Positions 1-10,146 of a DNA stretch of 64,000 nt are shown here, piece after piece. Both the position numbers and the translations under genes were made by a program. The notes beneath the pieces are model-generated. The model was not told the DNA's origin. It searched no databases and was given only the letters and a program-made list of their open reading frames with translations. Origin of the DNA: Anaeramoeba flamelloides (taxonomy: Eukaryota; Metamonada; Anaeramoebidae); NCBI GenBank assembly GCA_027625915.1, contig JANTQA010000057.1:5146001-5210000 (forward strand). Reading direction: 5' to 3'. Numbering within the stretch: the first letter of the stretch is position 1; each line of letters begins with the position of its first letter.

Positions 1-1837
1 GTTAATAAAACATCCTTCCGATTTTTTTTTAATTTAATTGAAGAAAACAGTCAGAATAAGAATGGTTTGGCTCATTTCTTTTTACTTCAAAAAAAAACAA
101 ATAAGGTAAATTGACAAGAAATGAAGAAGACTATTGTTTCTTTTTTATTTGTAAAGTAAAATAAACCTAACTACGGGTGCCTAGTTCATTACCTGACGTG
201 CCGCAGTGTGTCTCGTTTTTTTTCTTTTTACCTGGAAATGAACATCGATTTTTTTTTTAGCGCCTCTTATAAGCTATAAAAACAAATTTTGGATTTTTTT
301 TTTTTTTTTGACATTTTTTATTCAACAAGATAAAAAATTCTTTGTTAATGGGGACTTTTTTGTTTTGTTAACTTTGGGTTGGGCTTAAAAGAATAGTAAG
401 GCTGGAAGTTGGGGATTTAAATTGCCTAGATTTTCATGACATTTTCTTATTTTTATTAAAAAACAATAAACCTGACTTAACAGAACCTGTGATTTTCAAT
501 TTAAATGTAAGGTAATCATTGGTTTTATTAATCAAATTTCAATAAAAAAAACATAACCAAATTTTTCATTGGTATTTGTGTTCTCAAAATGAACATTAAT
601 TTCATTACTGCTTAATTCAAAATTATTTTACACTTATTTTAGAAAATTCCATTGAAGAATTTTAAAATGAATTCCATTGAAAACTTGGTAAAACTGCTTT
701 AAAAAAGTTTTTTTAATAAATTAATGAAAGCAGGTCTATTGAAGTTTGTAAACTACTGTTACTTGAAAAATAAATTGAAACAAATTTTCATTCAGCTTTC
801 CTAATAACAAAAAAAAAAAAAAAACAATAATAAGAAAAAACAAAAACACCAAGAAAATTCTGACTTTGCAATTTCTTTTTAAAATCCATACAATTACTAT
901 TAAAAAAATCTTATTGTTAACAATTTTAATTTTTCAAAGAATTTGAGAAATTTTGCATGAGACATTCCAACGAAAGGAAAAAAAATTTTTTAACATTTTA
1001 TTTTTTTTTAAAAATTTATAGTTTGATCAGATACTTTTCTTTTTCGGATTATCAACTCTAATCCAAAAGTTAATTATTTCTCTTATTTCTAAACAATTGT
1101 GTATGTGTTGATTCTTAAAAATAAAGTGAATTTTTCATTTTTAGCTTGGCAAATTTGAGTGAAATGGAGTTTACAAAATTTTTATCAAGTACCTTCAAAT
1201 AAGATCTTTTTTTAAATCATAAAATATCATTATTGCTCTATGATTATCTCTCCATTTGAACCTTGCCACCTCTTTTTCTTTTTCTCTTCATTTTTTTTCC
1301 TTTTTTTCTTTTCTTATGATATTTATATATATATATCTCCACTCAAAAGAAATTTACAGACTTAAAGATTAGAATTTTACATTTAAAAGTTATTTAACCC
1401 TGTTAAATACCTGTTATTATTTCCAGGGTTTAACATCTTGAAAAACTTGGTTTTTGAATTGAATAATTTCTTTCTACCTCTTAAGTTTAAGAAATACTTT
1501 TTATTTATTTTTTCTTAAAAGAAAAAAATAGGAATTTTACTTCCCTTAAAATAAAATAAGTCAATGGAGTTTACAAATTGAAAATTTGTTTTGAGCAGTA
1601 TATTGGATATTACACATTGGTTTTGTTCAATTTACTCAATTTTCCCTGTCTCTCTGACTGAAAAAGAGTTTAATTCTAATTTTAGGAACAAACAAGAAAA
1701 ATAATTCATTGGATCTAATTGCTTTTTTTTTTTTTTTTCAAAATTTCTAATATCCAAAATATAAAATTTCTAATTAATTTCAAAAACAAAAACTCCTTTT
1801 TTTATTTATTTTTTATTTTTAATTAATGAACTTATAG
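1..1837. other. Non-coding stretch upstream of the Ras exon
   Basis: This is probably intron or 5' flank of the Ras gene, because it ends in the acceptor that begins the Ras exon. I searched it for the P-loop and switch I exons of Ras and found none. It holds two partial copies of repeat family B: 878-1172 (+), closely matching 21702-21983, and 1566-1672 (-), which ends in the family end GAAAAAGAGTTTA. A small less A/T-rich patch at 160-220 resembles the end of repeat family C (AAATAAACCTAAC). The remainder is homopolymer-rich A/T sequence. Confidence 0.6.
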
Positions 1838-2220
1838 CTGGACAAGAAGAATATTCAACCCTCCGAACACACAATTTTATGAATGCAGATGGATTTGTGT
1901 TGGTGTATTCTGTCGACAATAGAAAAGCATTTGAAGATATCGATGAATTCCGAGGAGAGATTCATCGTGCCAAAGACTCCGAACTTGTACCAATTGTCTT
2001 GTGTGCAAACAAAATTGATTTGCCTAAAGAATTACACGAGGTGACAAAAAAAGAAGGCCAAGATCTTGCAAAAAGCTTTGGAATACCCTTTATGGAAACA
2101 AGTGCCAAACAAGTAATTAACATTGATGAATCATTCATAGAATGTGTTCGTTTAGTTAAAAAAAAAAATTCTCTTAAGGGCAAAAAAAAAAAATCAAAGA
2201 AAGATTGTGTAATTATGTAA
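1838..2220 (+). CDS. Ras-family small GTPase, 3' exon (partial)
   Basis: This exon encodes the C-terminal two thirds of a Ras-type GTPase, a membrane-bound GTP switch. It starts after the acceptor CTTATAG; the split codon (G from the missing exon plus CT) gives AGQEEYSTLRTHNF, the end of the G3/switch II motif. CANKID is the G4 guanine-specificity motif and ETSAK is G5. The tail is polybasic (KGKKKKSKK) and ends in CVIM, a CaaX box whose final Met predicts farnesylation. The ATG at 1879 (MNADGF) is internal, not the start. The P-loop and effector loop should lie upstream, but I see no such exon in positions 1-1837, so the gene either has an intron reaching beyond the window or is a truncated copy. 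The reading frame is intact to the stop. It is closer to Ras/Rap than to Rab or Rho by the CaaX box and switch II sequence. Confidence 0.9.
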
Positions 2221-2649
2221 TTTTTATTATCCCAACCAATTTAAAAACAAAGAATTTTAATTTTAATTTTTTTTAAAATTTTAATATTTAAATTTATTAA
2301 TTTTAATACATTTTTTATTTTTAATACATTTATTTATGTGAGAACATATTTCTGATAAAAATTACCTAAATTCGCAAATTAAGTGCATCATGATTCTTTT
2401 AATAAATTAATAAATAAATTATTTACCTTAATATTTTTCATTTTTTGTGTTTTTATACATAATTTATTTTTTTACACCAACAATTTGCTTTATTTGAAAT
2501 GGCCATTTTTATGAGAAGATGGCGGGGTTCAAATACACCATACTTTCTTAAAATATTCAATTTTAACTGGTTTTGAATAACCATTGGTGGTTATTTGGAA
2601 TATAATCTTTTTTACCAAATTCAAAAATAAATTCAGAAAGAAAATGTCT
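2221..2649. other. Ras 3' flank, no gene seen
   Basis: A/T-rich downstream sequence between the Ras stop codon and the LINE relic. I see no open frame or repeat copy that I can support. A small patch near 2518-2540 (GGCGGGGTTCAAATACACC) looks superficially like a tRNA T-arm, but no cloverleaf can be built around it. Confidence 0.5.
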
Positions 2650-4215
2650 CAGAAAAAATAAAAAACTTAATTTTTGCTATAATTTCTCATTTTCTTTAAT
2701 TGAAAATCATACCATTAACAAACCATTGTCAAGTGTTTGCAGATGATTTAATCTTAATTATAAAAGGAAATAAAAATTATTTAAATCAAAAAGTAAAATC
2801 TAAATATGAAATTATTATCCAATTTGGATTGAAACCTAATAAAGATAAAACAGTTGTATCAAAATTTTTTAAAAAAATTAAATATTTAGGTATTTATTTA
2901 AATACAATCTCATATTAGTCAATAATTTAAAAATATCAAAAGAGACGTTTTATAGCATTAAACAATTATTTAACAATAATTCTCTTAACAATAACTTAAA
3001 AATAAGATTATATAAATCTTTTCTATTAAGCCAATTGACATATGGATTAGAAATTTTTAATTATGAAATAAAAACTTTAAATTATTTAAATTCTTGGACT
3101 AATTTATGTATTACCGAAATATGTAAAATAAACAGAAACAAACCAAATATGATTTTCCAAAACAAAAGTTAAAAGTGAAAATCTTATAATTTCGGTTGAT
3201 AAAAAACAATTACAAAATTTATCTCTACCTTATTTGGAAAAATTAAAAAAAATTAATCAACTAATATATAATAAAATCAATTGGAATTCAAAAAATTTAA
3301 TTGAATTGAAAGAAGAAATTTATAAAGATACATATAATGAATTATCGAATTCCAAGTTCTGGAAATGTCGTTAGGTTTTCCAAATTTTAAAAGAATTGGG
3401 TTAAATCAAAGATTTTACTCCATTCTTTTGAATTCTGGAAAACCTAGGCACTCTACGACACTTTTCGTTAGGTTTTTTTTAATTTGAGAAATAAAAAGAA
3501 ATTTTAAGAAATTTTCAGTTTATCTCTTGAATTAAAAAAACTACCATTAGGTTTTCTTGGGTTTTCTGTTTATTTGAAAAATAGATAGATTTTCATTAGG
3601 TTTTTTTGACTTTTTGAAATAAACAGAAAATTTATTAAAATTTTCTGTTTATTTCAAAAAGTAAAAAAAACCAAGAACATTTCACAGATAAAACAGAAAA
3701 CCTCAAGAAAACCTAGAACGTTTCACGGATAAAATAGAAAATATTCAAAAAAACCTAGGCACTTGAAAGTACTTGACGAAACTCCACAGAAATATTTCAA
3801 AATAATAAAATATCAAAACAATTGATTTAAAACTCAAAAATATAAAAGTTATTCATCAAGCTCAACAATCCTAAAATTCAGAACATTTACTAATTACCTA
3901 AACAGATACTATTATGCAATATATAAAAACCCAAATAAAATTTATCCTTTATGTTTAAAATATGAGCAAAAAGAAATAATATAAAATATTTATTATTTTT
4001 TATGGGTATGTCCATCTTATGAAAAAGATAGATTAATATTTCATTCAAAAAATTAAAAAAAATTAATCTTAATGAATTGATTTTAAACTGTGGTAGTTTA
4101 AAATTATTTTCATTAATTAATAATCGTGTAATCTATGCTTTTACGCTTAAATTTCTGAAAGTGAATTTAAGTCTAAGACCAACTGGAGTGTCATTTAAAC
4201 TTCTTCAACAATAAA
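2650..4215 (+). mobile_element. Non-LTR retrotransposon (LINE) relic
   Basis: The segment around 2735-2915 encodes a reverse-transcriptase active-site block with the motif FADDLILI, followed by LKPNKDKT and KYLGIYL, the usual order in non-LTR retrotransposons. Further on, 3860-4060 encodes NYLNRYYYAIYKNP, a CPLC-like pair, and WVCPSYEKDRL, the C-terminal zinc-finger region, and 4110-4200 encodes NNRVIYAF and a short tail. The same C-terminal block recurs at 19690-20075. Frames are interrupted and no complete ORF remains, so it is dead. The 5' end is unclear and probably truncated, as is common for LINEs. It is interrupted at about 3358-3790 by repeat family C. The first ATG of the open frame at 2700 is not a real start. 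Confidence 0.8.
3358..3790. repeat. Repeat family C, copy 1, inserted in the LINE
   Basis: This block interrupts the LINE coding sequence. It is made of repeated and inverted short units: GTTAGGTTTTCC, AAAACCTAGGCACT and stretches TTTTGAATT / AATTCAAAAG facing each other. Related blocks lie at about 42395-43080 and 61855-62140, each also in a LINE 3' region. No coding capacity is visible. The class is unknown; it could be a hairpin-rich MITE. Confidence 0.6.
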
Positions 4216-4486
4216 AAAAAAACTGAATTTTTGATTATATTTGAGATTTTATTGTTCTCTAGATACATAAAGTTCCAATTTTACAAAATTTATCAAATAG
4301 AATGAGTCTAGTTAAAGAATAATAATCATTCAAATCGAGAAAATTCGATCATAAAAGTCATTGAGGAGATATACTTTGTATTTTTTTTTTTCATTGAATA
4401 TATACAAATTTTTAATAAAGTAAACCAAGAACACTAGCCAAAGTTAAAGTGAACGAAACAAGAATATGGTTCCTACATACAACTAA

Positions 4487-4841
4487 ACATCATTTCACTC
4501 AAATGGTCAAGCTAAAAATGAAAAATTCGCTTTTTTTTAAGAATCAATCAAATTAAGATTGTTTAGAAATACGAGAAATAATTAACTTTGAATTAGAGTT
4601 TGTATTCATAAACGAAATGTACCTGATCAAACTATAAATTCCAAAATAAATAAAAAATTAAAAATATTTGTTGGGTCCCTTTCATTGGAAGGTCTCGTTC
4701 AAAATTCCCCAATTTCTTAAGAAAATCAAAATTGTTTAGAATAAGATTTTTGAATTGTAAATGTATGAATTTCAAAAGAACATACAAAACCTCACTTTTC
4801 TTAATTTTAATTTGGAGTTTCAAACACTTTTTTTTTCAAAT

Positions 4842-4900
<59 letters not shown>

Positions 4901-5041
4901 CCAAAAATAAAAAAAAAAGCAACAATCAAAAAAAAATTTTCTAAAAATTGAAAATTTATTTTGAGAAGAATAATGAACTAAACTCATAGAATATATTCTA
5001 GTTCTTCTATAAAACTGGACCCCTTTGTCTGAAAAAGAGTT
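4487..5041 (-). mobile_element. MITE family B, full copy (TA-flanked)
   Basis: The left end reads TA then AACATCATTTCACTCAAATG; the right end reads CCCCTTTGTCTGAAAAAGAG then TT-TA. These are inverted versions of each other and match the ends of the copies at 878-1172 and 21403-21983. About 150 bp at the left end, read in reverse complement, aligns almost base for base with 1010-1172. TA flanks and ends starting AAC point to the Tc1/mariner superfamily. There is no transposase. It contains a 51-bp A run. Confidence 0.7.
4849..4899. repeat. Poly(A) tract of 51 bp
   Basis: Uninterrupted run of A within the family B copy. The run is the longest homopolymer I noticed in the window and is likely to be length-variable or an assembly weak point. 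Confidence 0.9.
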
Positions 5042-5444
5042 TATTATTACCCTATTATTTATTGCTGCTTTTTTTTTTTATTTTTGGTTTTATTTATTTT
5101 AATTATTAAAATATCAGGGTTTTTATATCTTTAGAATAATTTAAAAGTGAATTATTAAATCAGATTTAATTATTGGTTGTTCCTGGATACTAAAGTATTT
5201 TTTTGTTTCTTTTCAATTTATTATTAGAGGAGATTCAGATTTTTTGAAATGGGGTTTAGAGATAGCAGATTTTTTTCTTTTATCTGTTACCAAAAAAAAA
5301 ATAAAATAATTTTTAAAATAATTTTTTTATTTAATATAAATTTTTGTCTTTTTAACATACAATATTATTGGTTTTATAAATTAATTAAACAATTAGCGAC
5401 GCGCAAACGCATGAAAACACATAAATACCCCAAAATCTTTAAAA

Positions 5445-8311
5445 TTAAGAATGTTTGTTTGAAAATTTCTTATATTTATCAATTTCCAAACTTAATGAAG
5501 AATTTGATAAAATTTGTATATCTTGAGCTAGATTTTCAATTTTATTAAGATCGAATAAAGATAAATTTTCATCCAACTTTTGATTATATAAATAAGAGAT
5601 CAATTTTTTCCAAATAAAATATTCATAATGAAACTGATCAACATAAATGGTCATTTTTGGTCTTCTTTGAATTAGGTTATGGAAATATTTTGAATGACTA
5701 TTCAAGATAAATTTATGAACATATATTTCTTCCCCATTAATATCAATTGCCAAGTCTTTACTGTCGTCACATAAATATAAACCATTGAAAGTATTTTTAA
5801 TCTGTGAATACCCATAAATGTTTCTCAAGTCTTGAAATTTTAAATGCCAACCAAAGTAATTACTTTTTTTTTGGAAATTATCGGCATTATCTCCAGAATA
5901 TATTAGGGAATAAAACGTGTCTAGTTTATTTTGCAACATTTTCGAACTTTGTTTATGTAGAGTTTGAAAATTTTTATTTGTTCTTTTTTCAAGAAATAAC
6001 TTATTTACCTGTAATTCAATTGGGAATTTTTTTTTAAATATATAATGAAAAAAATCATAAATGTTCATAAAAAAATTATTTGACTTTATAATAATATCAT
6101 TTTTAGATTTTATTAAGGAGTTATCTTTAATATATAATGGCAGGTTAAAAAGATATCTATCTGAACAAAAATCTTTTATCTCTTGAGTTTTTGTGAAATT
6201 AATTCCCTGGCTTTGGGCAATTGATTTGACAATTTCATATTGTGCATAAAGACAAGCATAATCAATGGCTGAATAATCCTATTCGTAAAAATCAAAAAAA
6301 TAAATATTTGTGTTGTTATAAAAAAAGGATCATTTTTTCCGTTATCGAGTAATTAAAAATAAATTCACATTAAATAATTATTTTTTTGTTAAATCATTAT
6401 TTAAGACAAACTATTTGATTCAGTAGAGTGCAATTATAATGAGAATATCTGGGAAGAAGGTAAGTTTGTATTCATAATAAATAAAAAAATACCATTTTCA
6501 CAAATTATACAAAAAATGATTTATAATCCCTAATTAAAAAACTTTTTTTATAACATCCTTATAACATTTTTATAACAAAATTTCCTTTCACATGATGATT
6601 TTTTCTATATTTTTTGAAAAAAAAATAGTCATATAACATGTTTCAGATTTTATAACACATTTTATAACAAATATTTATGTGATAAAAGTTGTTATGATAA
6701 AATTTTATAACATTTTAAACGTTTATAACACCTTTATAAGGCGTTTATAACATGTTATAAAAAACTTTTTTTATTAGGGAATGCGTGGGAATTTATTTTT
6801 CCTTGACCAATAATAAAAGAAAATGGATCAAGAAAAAAGAAATAAGTGATTAATATTTAATAATTTTTTTGGTACTCTTTTTGTTATTTTTTTTTTTATT
6901 TTTTTTTTTATTTTTATTTTATTATTTTGTTTGTTAAATTTATAGATATAAATAGAAAAATATTACAAATATATTAAAATAATTAATTTCTGCATCTCTT
7001 CGAAGAAGTTGGTTTACAATTTCTATATTCCCGGCTTTTGAAGCTAGTATTAATGGCGTATTATTCTATTAATTATAATATATTTATTTAAAATATTAAA
7101 AATTTACAAGAAAAAAAGTGTTAACAATCTCATTATGGAAAAATTACCTCCTTTTTTTATTCTCATATATATATATATATATATTAATATATATAAACAA
7201 AAGTAAATTTTACTGGAAAATGGTTTTGTAATATTTACATAAACTTAAATTCATTTTTTTTTCCACGGTTAAAATCGCAAAAGAATCAAAATACAACCAA
7301 TGCAATTAAAAAAAATGTTCAAAACCTTATTCGTTCAATTTCTATTTTATAAATTTGAAAACTCTACTTTCAAATTATTTCATTTCAAAGTATGATTTCG
7401 AAAATAATCTAATTTACAAAGTTTATTTACATTTAAATTCATAAAACTCTTAATTTAAAGAGTGTTACAAAAAATTTATAAAATAGAAATTGAACGAATA
7501 AGGTTTTGAACATTTTTTTTAATTGCATTGGTTGTATTTTTATTCTTTTCGGAAATAATTTTGATATTTTAGAAATATTTATATAATTTTTTTGTTTTTT
7601 ATTTTCATTTGGTTTATATTTCTTTTTTTTTTAGATTTTTTGCTTTCATTTCATTTTTTTTGTTTTTTCGTTTTTTATTTTCATTTTATTCATCCAATTA
7701 AGTAATAGTTGACATTTGATTACAAAAATTTTTTTAGAATTATTTTCATTTTCTGTTTTTTTTTTTTCAAAGAGAAAACCGCACAATAGAATCGATTGAG
7801 TGTAATTAACTGTTGAACTATCAATAATTGTTAAAAGAATTTAAATAATTTTACCAATGCATTTTTTTTGTTTGCCCATATCGAAAATTTTTAATATCAT
7901 TTTTTTATTTCATTTATAATTAATTTTTTTTTTTTTTTTGTGGTAGATGTAAAAGATAAATAATTGTTAACATTTCCATAAGTTAATTGATGATTCTAAT
8001 TTGGTATTTTACTGTTAAATTTCTTTAATACAATTTTTTTTTTTTTTTCAAATTTCCAATTTTGGTGTATTAAAAATTTTGATTTGAAGCAAAGTATTTT
8101 TTTTTTTTTGATATAAACTTTTTATTTTTCAATTTATAGTGAATTTCCAAATAAAAATTGATTATTCTTAATTTTGTAAATTTAAAAAGAAAAAAAAAAA
8201 AAGAAAAAAAATTACAAATCTGTCCCTGACATTAAAATCTGCGCCCATGCTCATTAACTGATTCGAAATGTTTAAATGACCCACAAATGCAGCAATATGT
8301 ATATTATTAAC
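5445..8311 (-). CDS. Ankyrin-repeat and BTB/POZ domain protein (5' end missing)
   Basis: Three exons on the minus strand can be joined: 8311-8216, 7065-6967 and 6278-5445, all in phase 0 with GT donors and AG acceptors. The first gives a 32-residue ankyrin unit (NNIHIAAFVGHLNISNQLMS). The second gives a 33-residue unit (NNTPLILASKAGNIEIV). The third begins with another unit (DYSAIDYACLYAQYEIVKSI) and then about 230 residues, including a BTB/POZ domain in its last 110 residues (DINGEEIYVHKFILNSHSKY). Total visible length is 342 residues to the stop at 5445. Ankyrin repeats bind proteins; BTB domains dimerise and often recruit Cullin-3 ubiquitin ligases. Upstream exons carrying the start must lie above 8311 but I could not identify them. 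Introns of 688 and 1150 bp are filled by MITE-like repeats. The substrate or partner cannot be told from sequence. Confidence 0.8.
6527..6780. mobile_element. MITE with 28-bp inverted ends in a BTB-gene intron
   Basis: The left end TCCCTAATTAAAAAACTTTT is mirrored at the right end by AACTTTTTTTATTAGGGA. The inside is made of many repeats of TTATAACA in both orientations. It lies wholly within the intron between 6278 and 6967. No coding capacity. The superfamily is not clear because no target duplication is obvious. Confidence 0.65.
7279..7548. repeat. Inverted-repeat element, arms of about 75 bp
   Basis: Arms 7279-7354 and 7474-7548 are reverse complements with very few mismatches (both contain AACCAATGCAATTAAAAAAA and TTATTCGTTCAATTTC), separated by about 120 bp. 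The high arm identity suggests a recent foldback element or strong hairpin. It sits in the intron between ankyrin exons and abuts a family A fragment at 7553. Confidence 0.8.
7553..8080 (-). mobile_element. MITE family A, copy 1 (partial)
   Basis: Reverse-strand copy of family A. Landmarks shared with the other copies are TCAATAATTGTTAA next to AATTTTACCAATGCATTTTT, then CATTTCCAT..AATTGATGATTCTAATTTGGTA, then AATTTTGGTGTATTAAAAATTTT near 8050-8080. The low-coordinate end is missing or displaced by the inverted repeat at 7279-7548. Lies in the BTB-gene intron. Confidence 0.65.
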
Positions 8312-8373
8312 CTTTTCATTAAATATTAAAAAACAATAGATAATAATATATTTCATTAACAAAAATAAAAAAG

Positions 8374-8720
8374 ATGAATTAATTTATGAAACAAATACAA
8401 CATCAGATTTTCCTAATAATAATAAGAGTAACAAAAAAATTGAATCTTCCTATTAATGACTGTATAAGATTTTATAGCCCCTCCCCTATTTTACCTACAA
8501 TAATTTTTTATTTTTTTTTTTTCAGAATTTTTTTATTGATATTTGATCCTGTATTACAGAAATCACAGAAACAGATCGGTTAGATATCTTAATTGATCAA
8601 GTTAGAAAAAAATCTGAATTTTTCCACTCTTTAATAAGAGAAAAAAAAAATTATCATCTTGTAAATAATAATAATTGTTTTATTTGATGTTGTCATACAT
8701 CTGATAGATCTGTTCAACGT
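8374..8720 (+). other. Decayed coding-like stretch of unknown origin
   Basis: Short plus-strand open pieces read like protein: near 8374-8450 a hydrophilic segment (DELIYETNTTSDFPNNNKSN) and near 8560-8720 a helix-forming segment (TDRLDILIDQVRKKSEFFHS) followed, after a break, by HTSDRSVQRVQNAKKNI. The last piece is faintly like a transposase helix-turn-helix. There is no continuous frame and no start. It may be a gene or transposon relic. Confidence 0.25.
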
Positions 8721-8821
8721 GTTCAAAATGCAAAAAAAAATATCCCATAAAAAATTGAAAAAAAAAATAAAAAATCATTTCTAATTTATGTTCAAACTAT
8801 TAAAAAGAATTTTTTATAATA

Positions 8822-9368
8822 AACTTTGTTTCAGTAAAAGGGGGTACCCAAAAAAAACATTTTTCCCAAATATCACATATTTTTTATAAATGGCCTTTGA
8901 AGAACAAATAAGAAATAAGTAGAATAACACACCATCAAAGAATAGTTGATATTCATCTGGAATAAAAATAATATATCAAATAGATTTTTTTAAAAATAGA
9001 AAAACACAGATTTTTAGGGAACTATTGAGAAAAAAAACAATGTTCATTGAGATCTCCTATTGAAGATCCAAATAAAATTCCAATATAAATCAAAATTATA
9101 TCTCTAAAATCATTTTTACTTTATCAATAACCTTAGAATAACACATTTTTACCAATCGACTATCGATCTTGCAATAAAAAAAAAAAATTACAAATGAATT
9201 ATGCGAAAAAAAAATATCGAAAAATATAAAGAAAAAATGAGAAAAAATGTGAGGAAATGATTTCAATTTTGGATTTTCCAAAATAATTTTCTTCTAGTAT
9301 CTATTCAAATCCTTTAAACAAATGCAATTCTTACATTATAACTGGGACCCTTTGACTGAAAAATGGTT
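8822..9368 (+). mobile_element. MITE family F, copy 1 (TA-flanked)
   Basis: Begins TA then AACTTTGTTTCAGTAAAAGG and ends GGGACCCTTTGACTGAAAAA..GGTT then TA, giving inverted ends. The interior matches 12527-13007 throughout (for example GAAGAACAAATAAGAAATAA, ACAATGTTCATT and TTGAAGATCCAAA). The ends resemble those of family B, so both probably used a related Tc1/mariner transposase. No coding capacity. Confidence 0.8.
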
Positions 9369-9699
9369 TATTTTGATTTATTTTTCAATCATTTTCCTTT
9401 TAGAGAAATTTTCAATACCAATAATGAGTAAAAATGTTTTTTTTTATTAATTATTTTAGAAAATAGAAATTTTTTTACAATTTCTTTTAAAAAGTTCTTG
9501 AAAAAATTTCTTATAAAAAAATAATTCGACCAGATCAAAATAATACTTACTTCTTCAATATGCCCAATATTAAAATTTTATTATTTTTAGTTTTTTATTG
9601 GGCAATTTTAACTTTAAAATTTCTCAATTTATTTATTCAAAAAAGAAAATTTAGTCTTTTCAAACAAAATAATATTTTTATCATTTTTACTGAAAGTAA
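9369..9699. other. Gene-free A/T-rich gap
   Basis: Homopolymer-rich sequence between the family F MITE and an open frame at 9700. Nothing recognisable. Confidence 0.5.
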
Positions 9700-10146
9700 A
9701 AAAAAAAAGAAATAATAATAATAAATGGAAAACAAAAAATACTTCAAATAGAAAAAAAATTATATAAATCCTGGTACCTAGTTCCACACTCTTTCGAGAT
9801 AGTATCTGATTTTATTTTATTCTTAGAGAATTTTGAAAAATCTAACGGCAAACTAGAAAGGTTAATCACTCCATTCTTCAATAATAATAATAATAATAAA
9901 AAGATGAACAACAGCGGAATACCAATTTATAATCACGGATTATGGAATTTTATTTTCATATTGGTAATCTTTTTATCGGGGTTTTTCTTCTCACATGAAT
10001 TTAGGAGGAATGTAGTTTTTATTTCAAAATCGCCATTCAAATGTTATGATTATTTTTTGAGAATAATATTTTTTGTTCTTATCTTTTTCTCTTTTTTTTT
10101 TATTTTGAAAAATTTTTCTTTCATTACCACTTTCTCTCAATTATAA
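9700..10146 (+). CDS. Long open stretch, possible exon of an unknown gene
   Basis: A frame stays open for 149 codons from 9700 to a stop at 10144-10146, with no ATG until 9904. The part from about 9760 to 9960 reads like real protein: KLYKSWYLVPHSFEIVSDF, LFLENFEKSNGKLERLITPF, an Asn run, then MNNSGIPIYNHGLW and a hydrophobic segment. A plausible donor (TTG then GTAATC) lies at about 9960, so only 9760-9960 might be exon. The rest is Phe/Ile-rich as expected from T-rich non-coding DNA. I do not recognise a family, and no partner exon could be identified. Interestingly ATGAACAACAGCGGAA recurs at about 56231. Could be a chance open frame. Confidence 0.3.
   Translation, partial: KKKEIIIINGKQKILQIEKKLYKSWYLVPHSFEIVSDFILFLENFEKSNGKLERLITPFFNNNNNNKKMNNSGIPIYNHGLWNFIFILVIFLSGFFFSHEFRRNVVFISKSPFKCYDYFLRIIFFVLIFFSFFFILKNFSFITTFSQL

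Noticed and set aside
2515-2545. Possible tRNA T-arm (GGTTCAAAT)
   Set aside because: No acceptor, D or anticodon stems can be paired around it. No tRNA was found elsewhere in the window.
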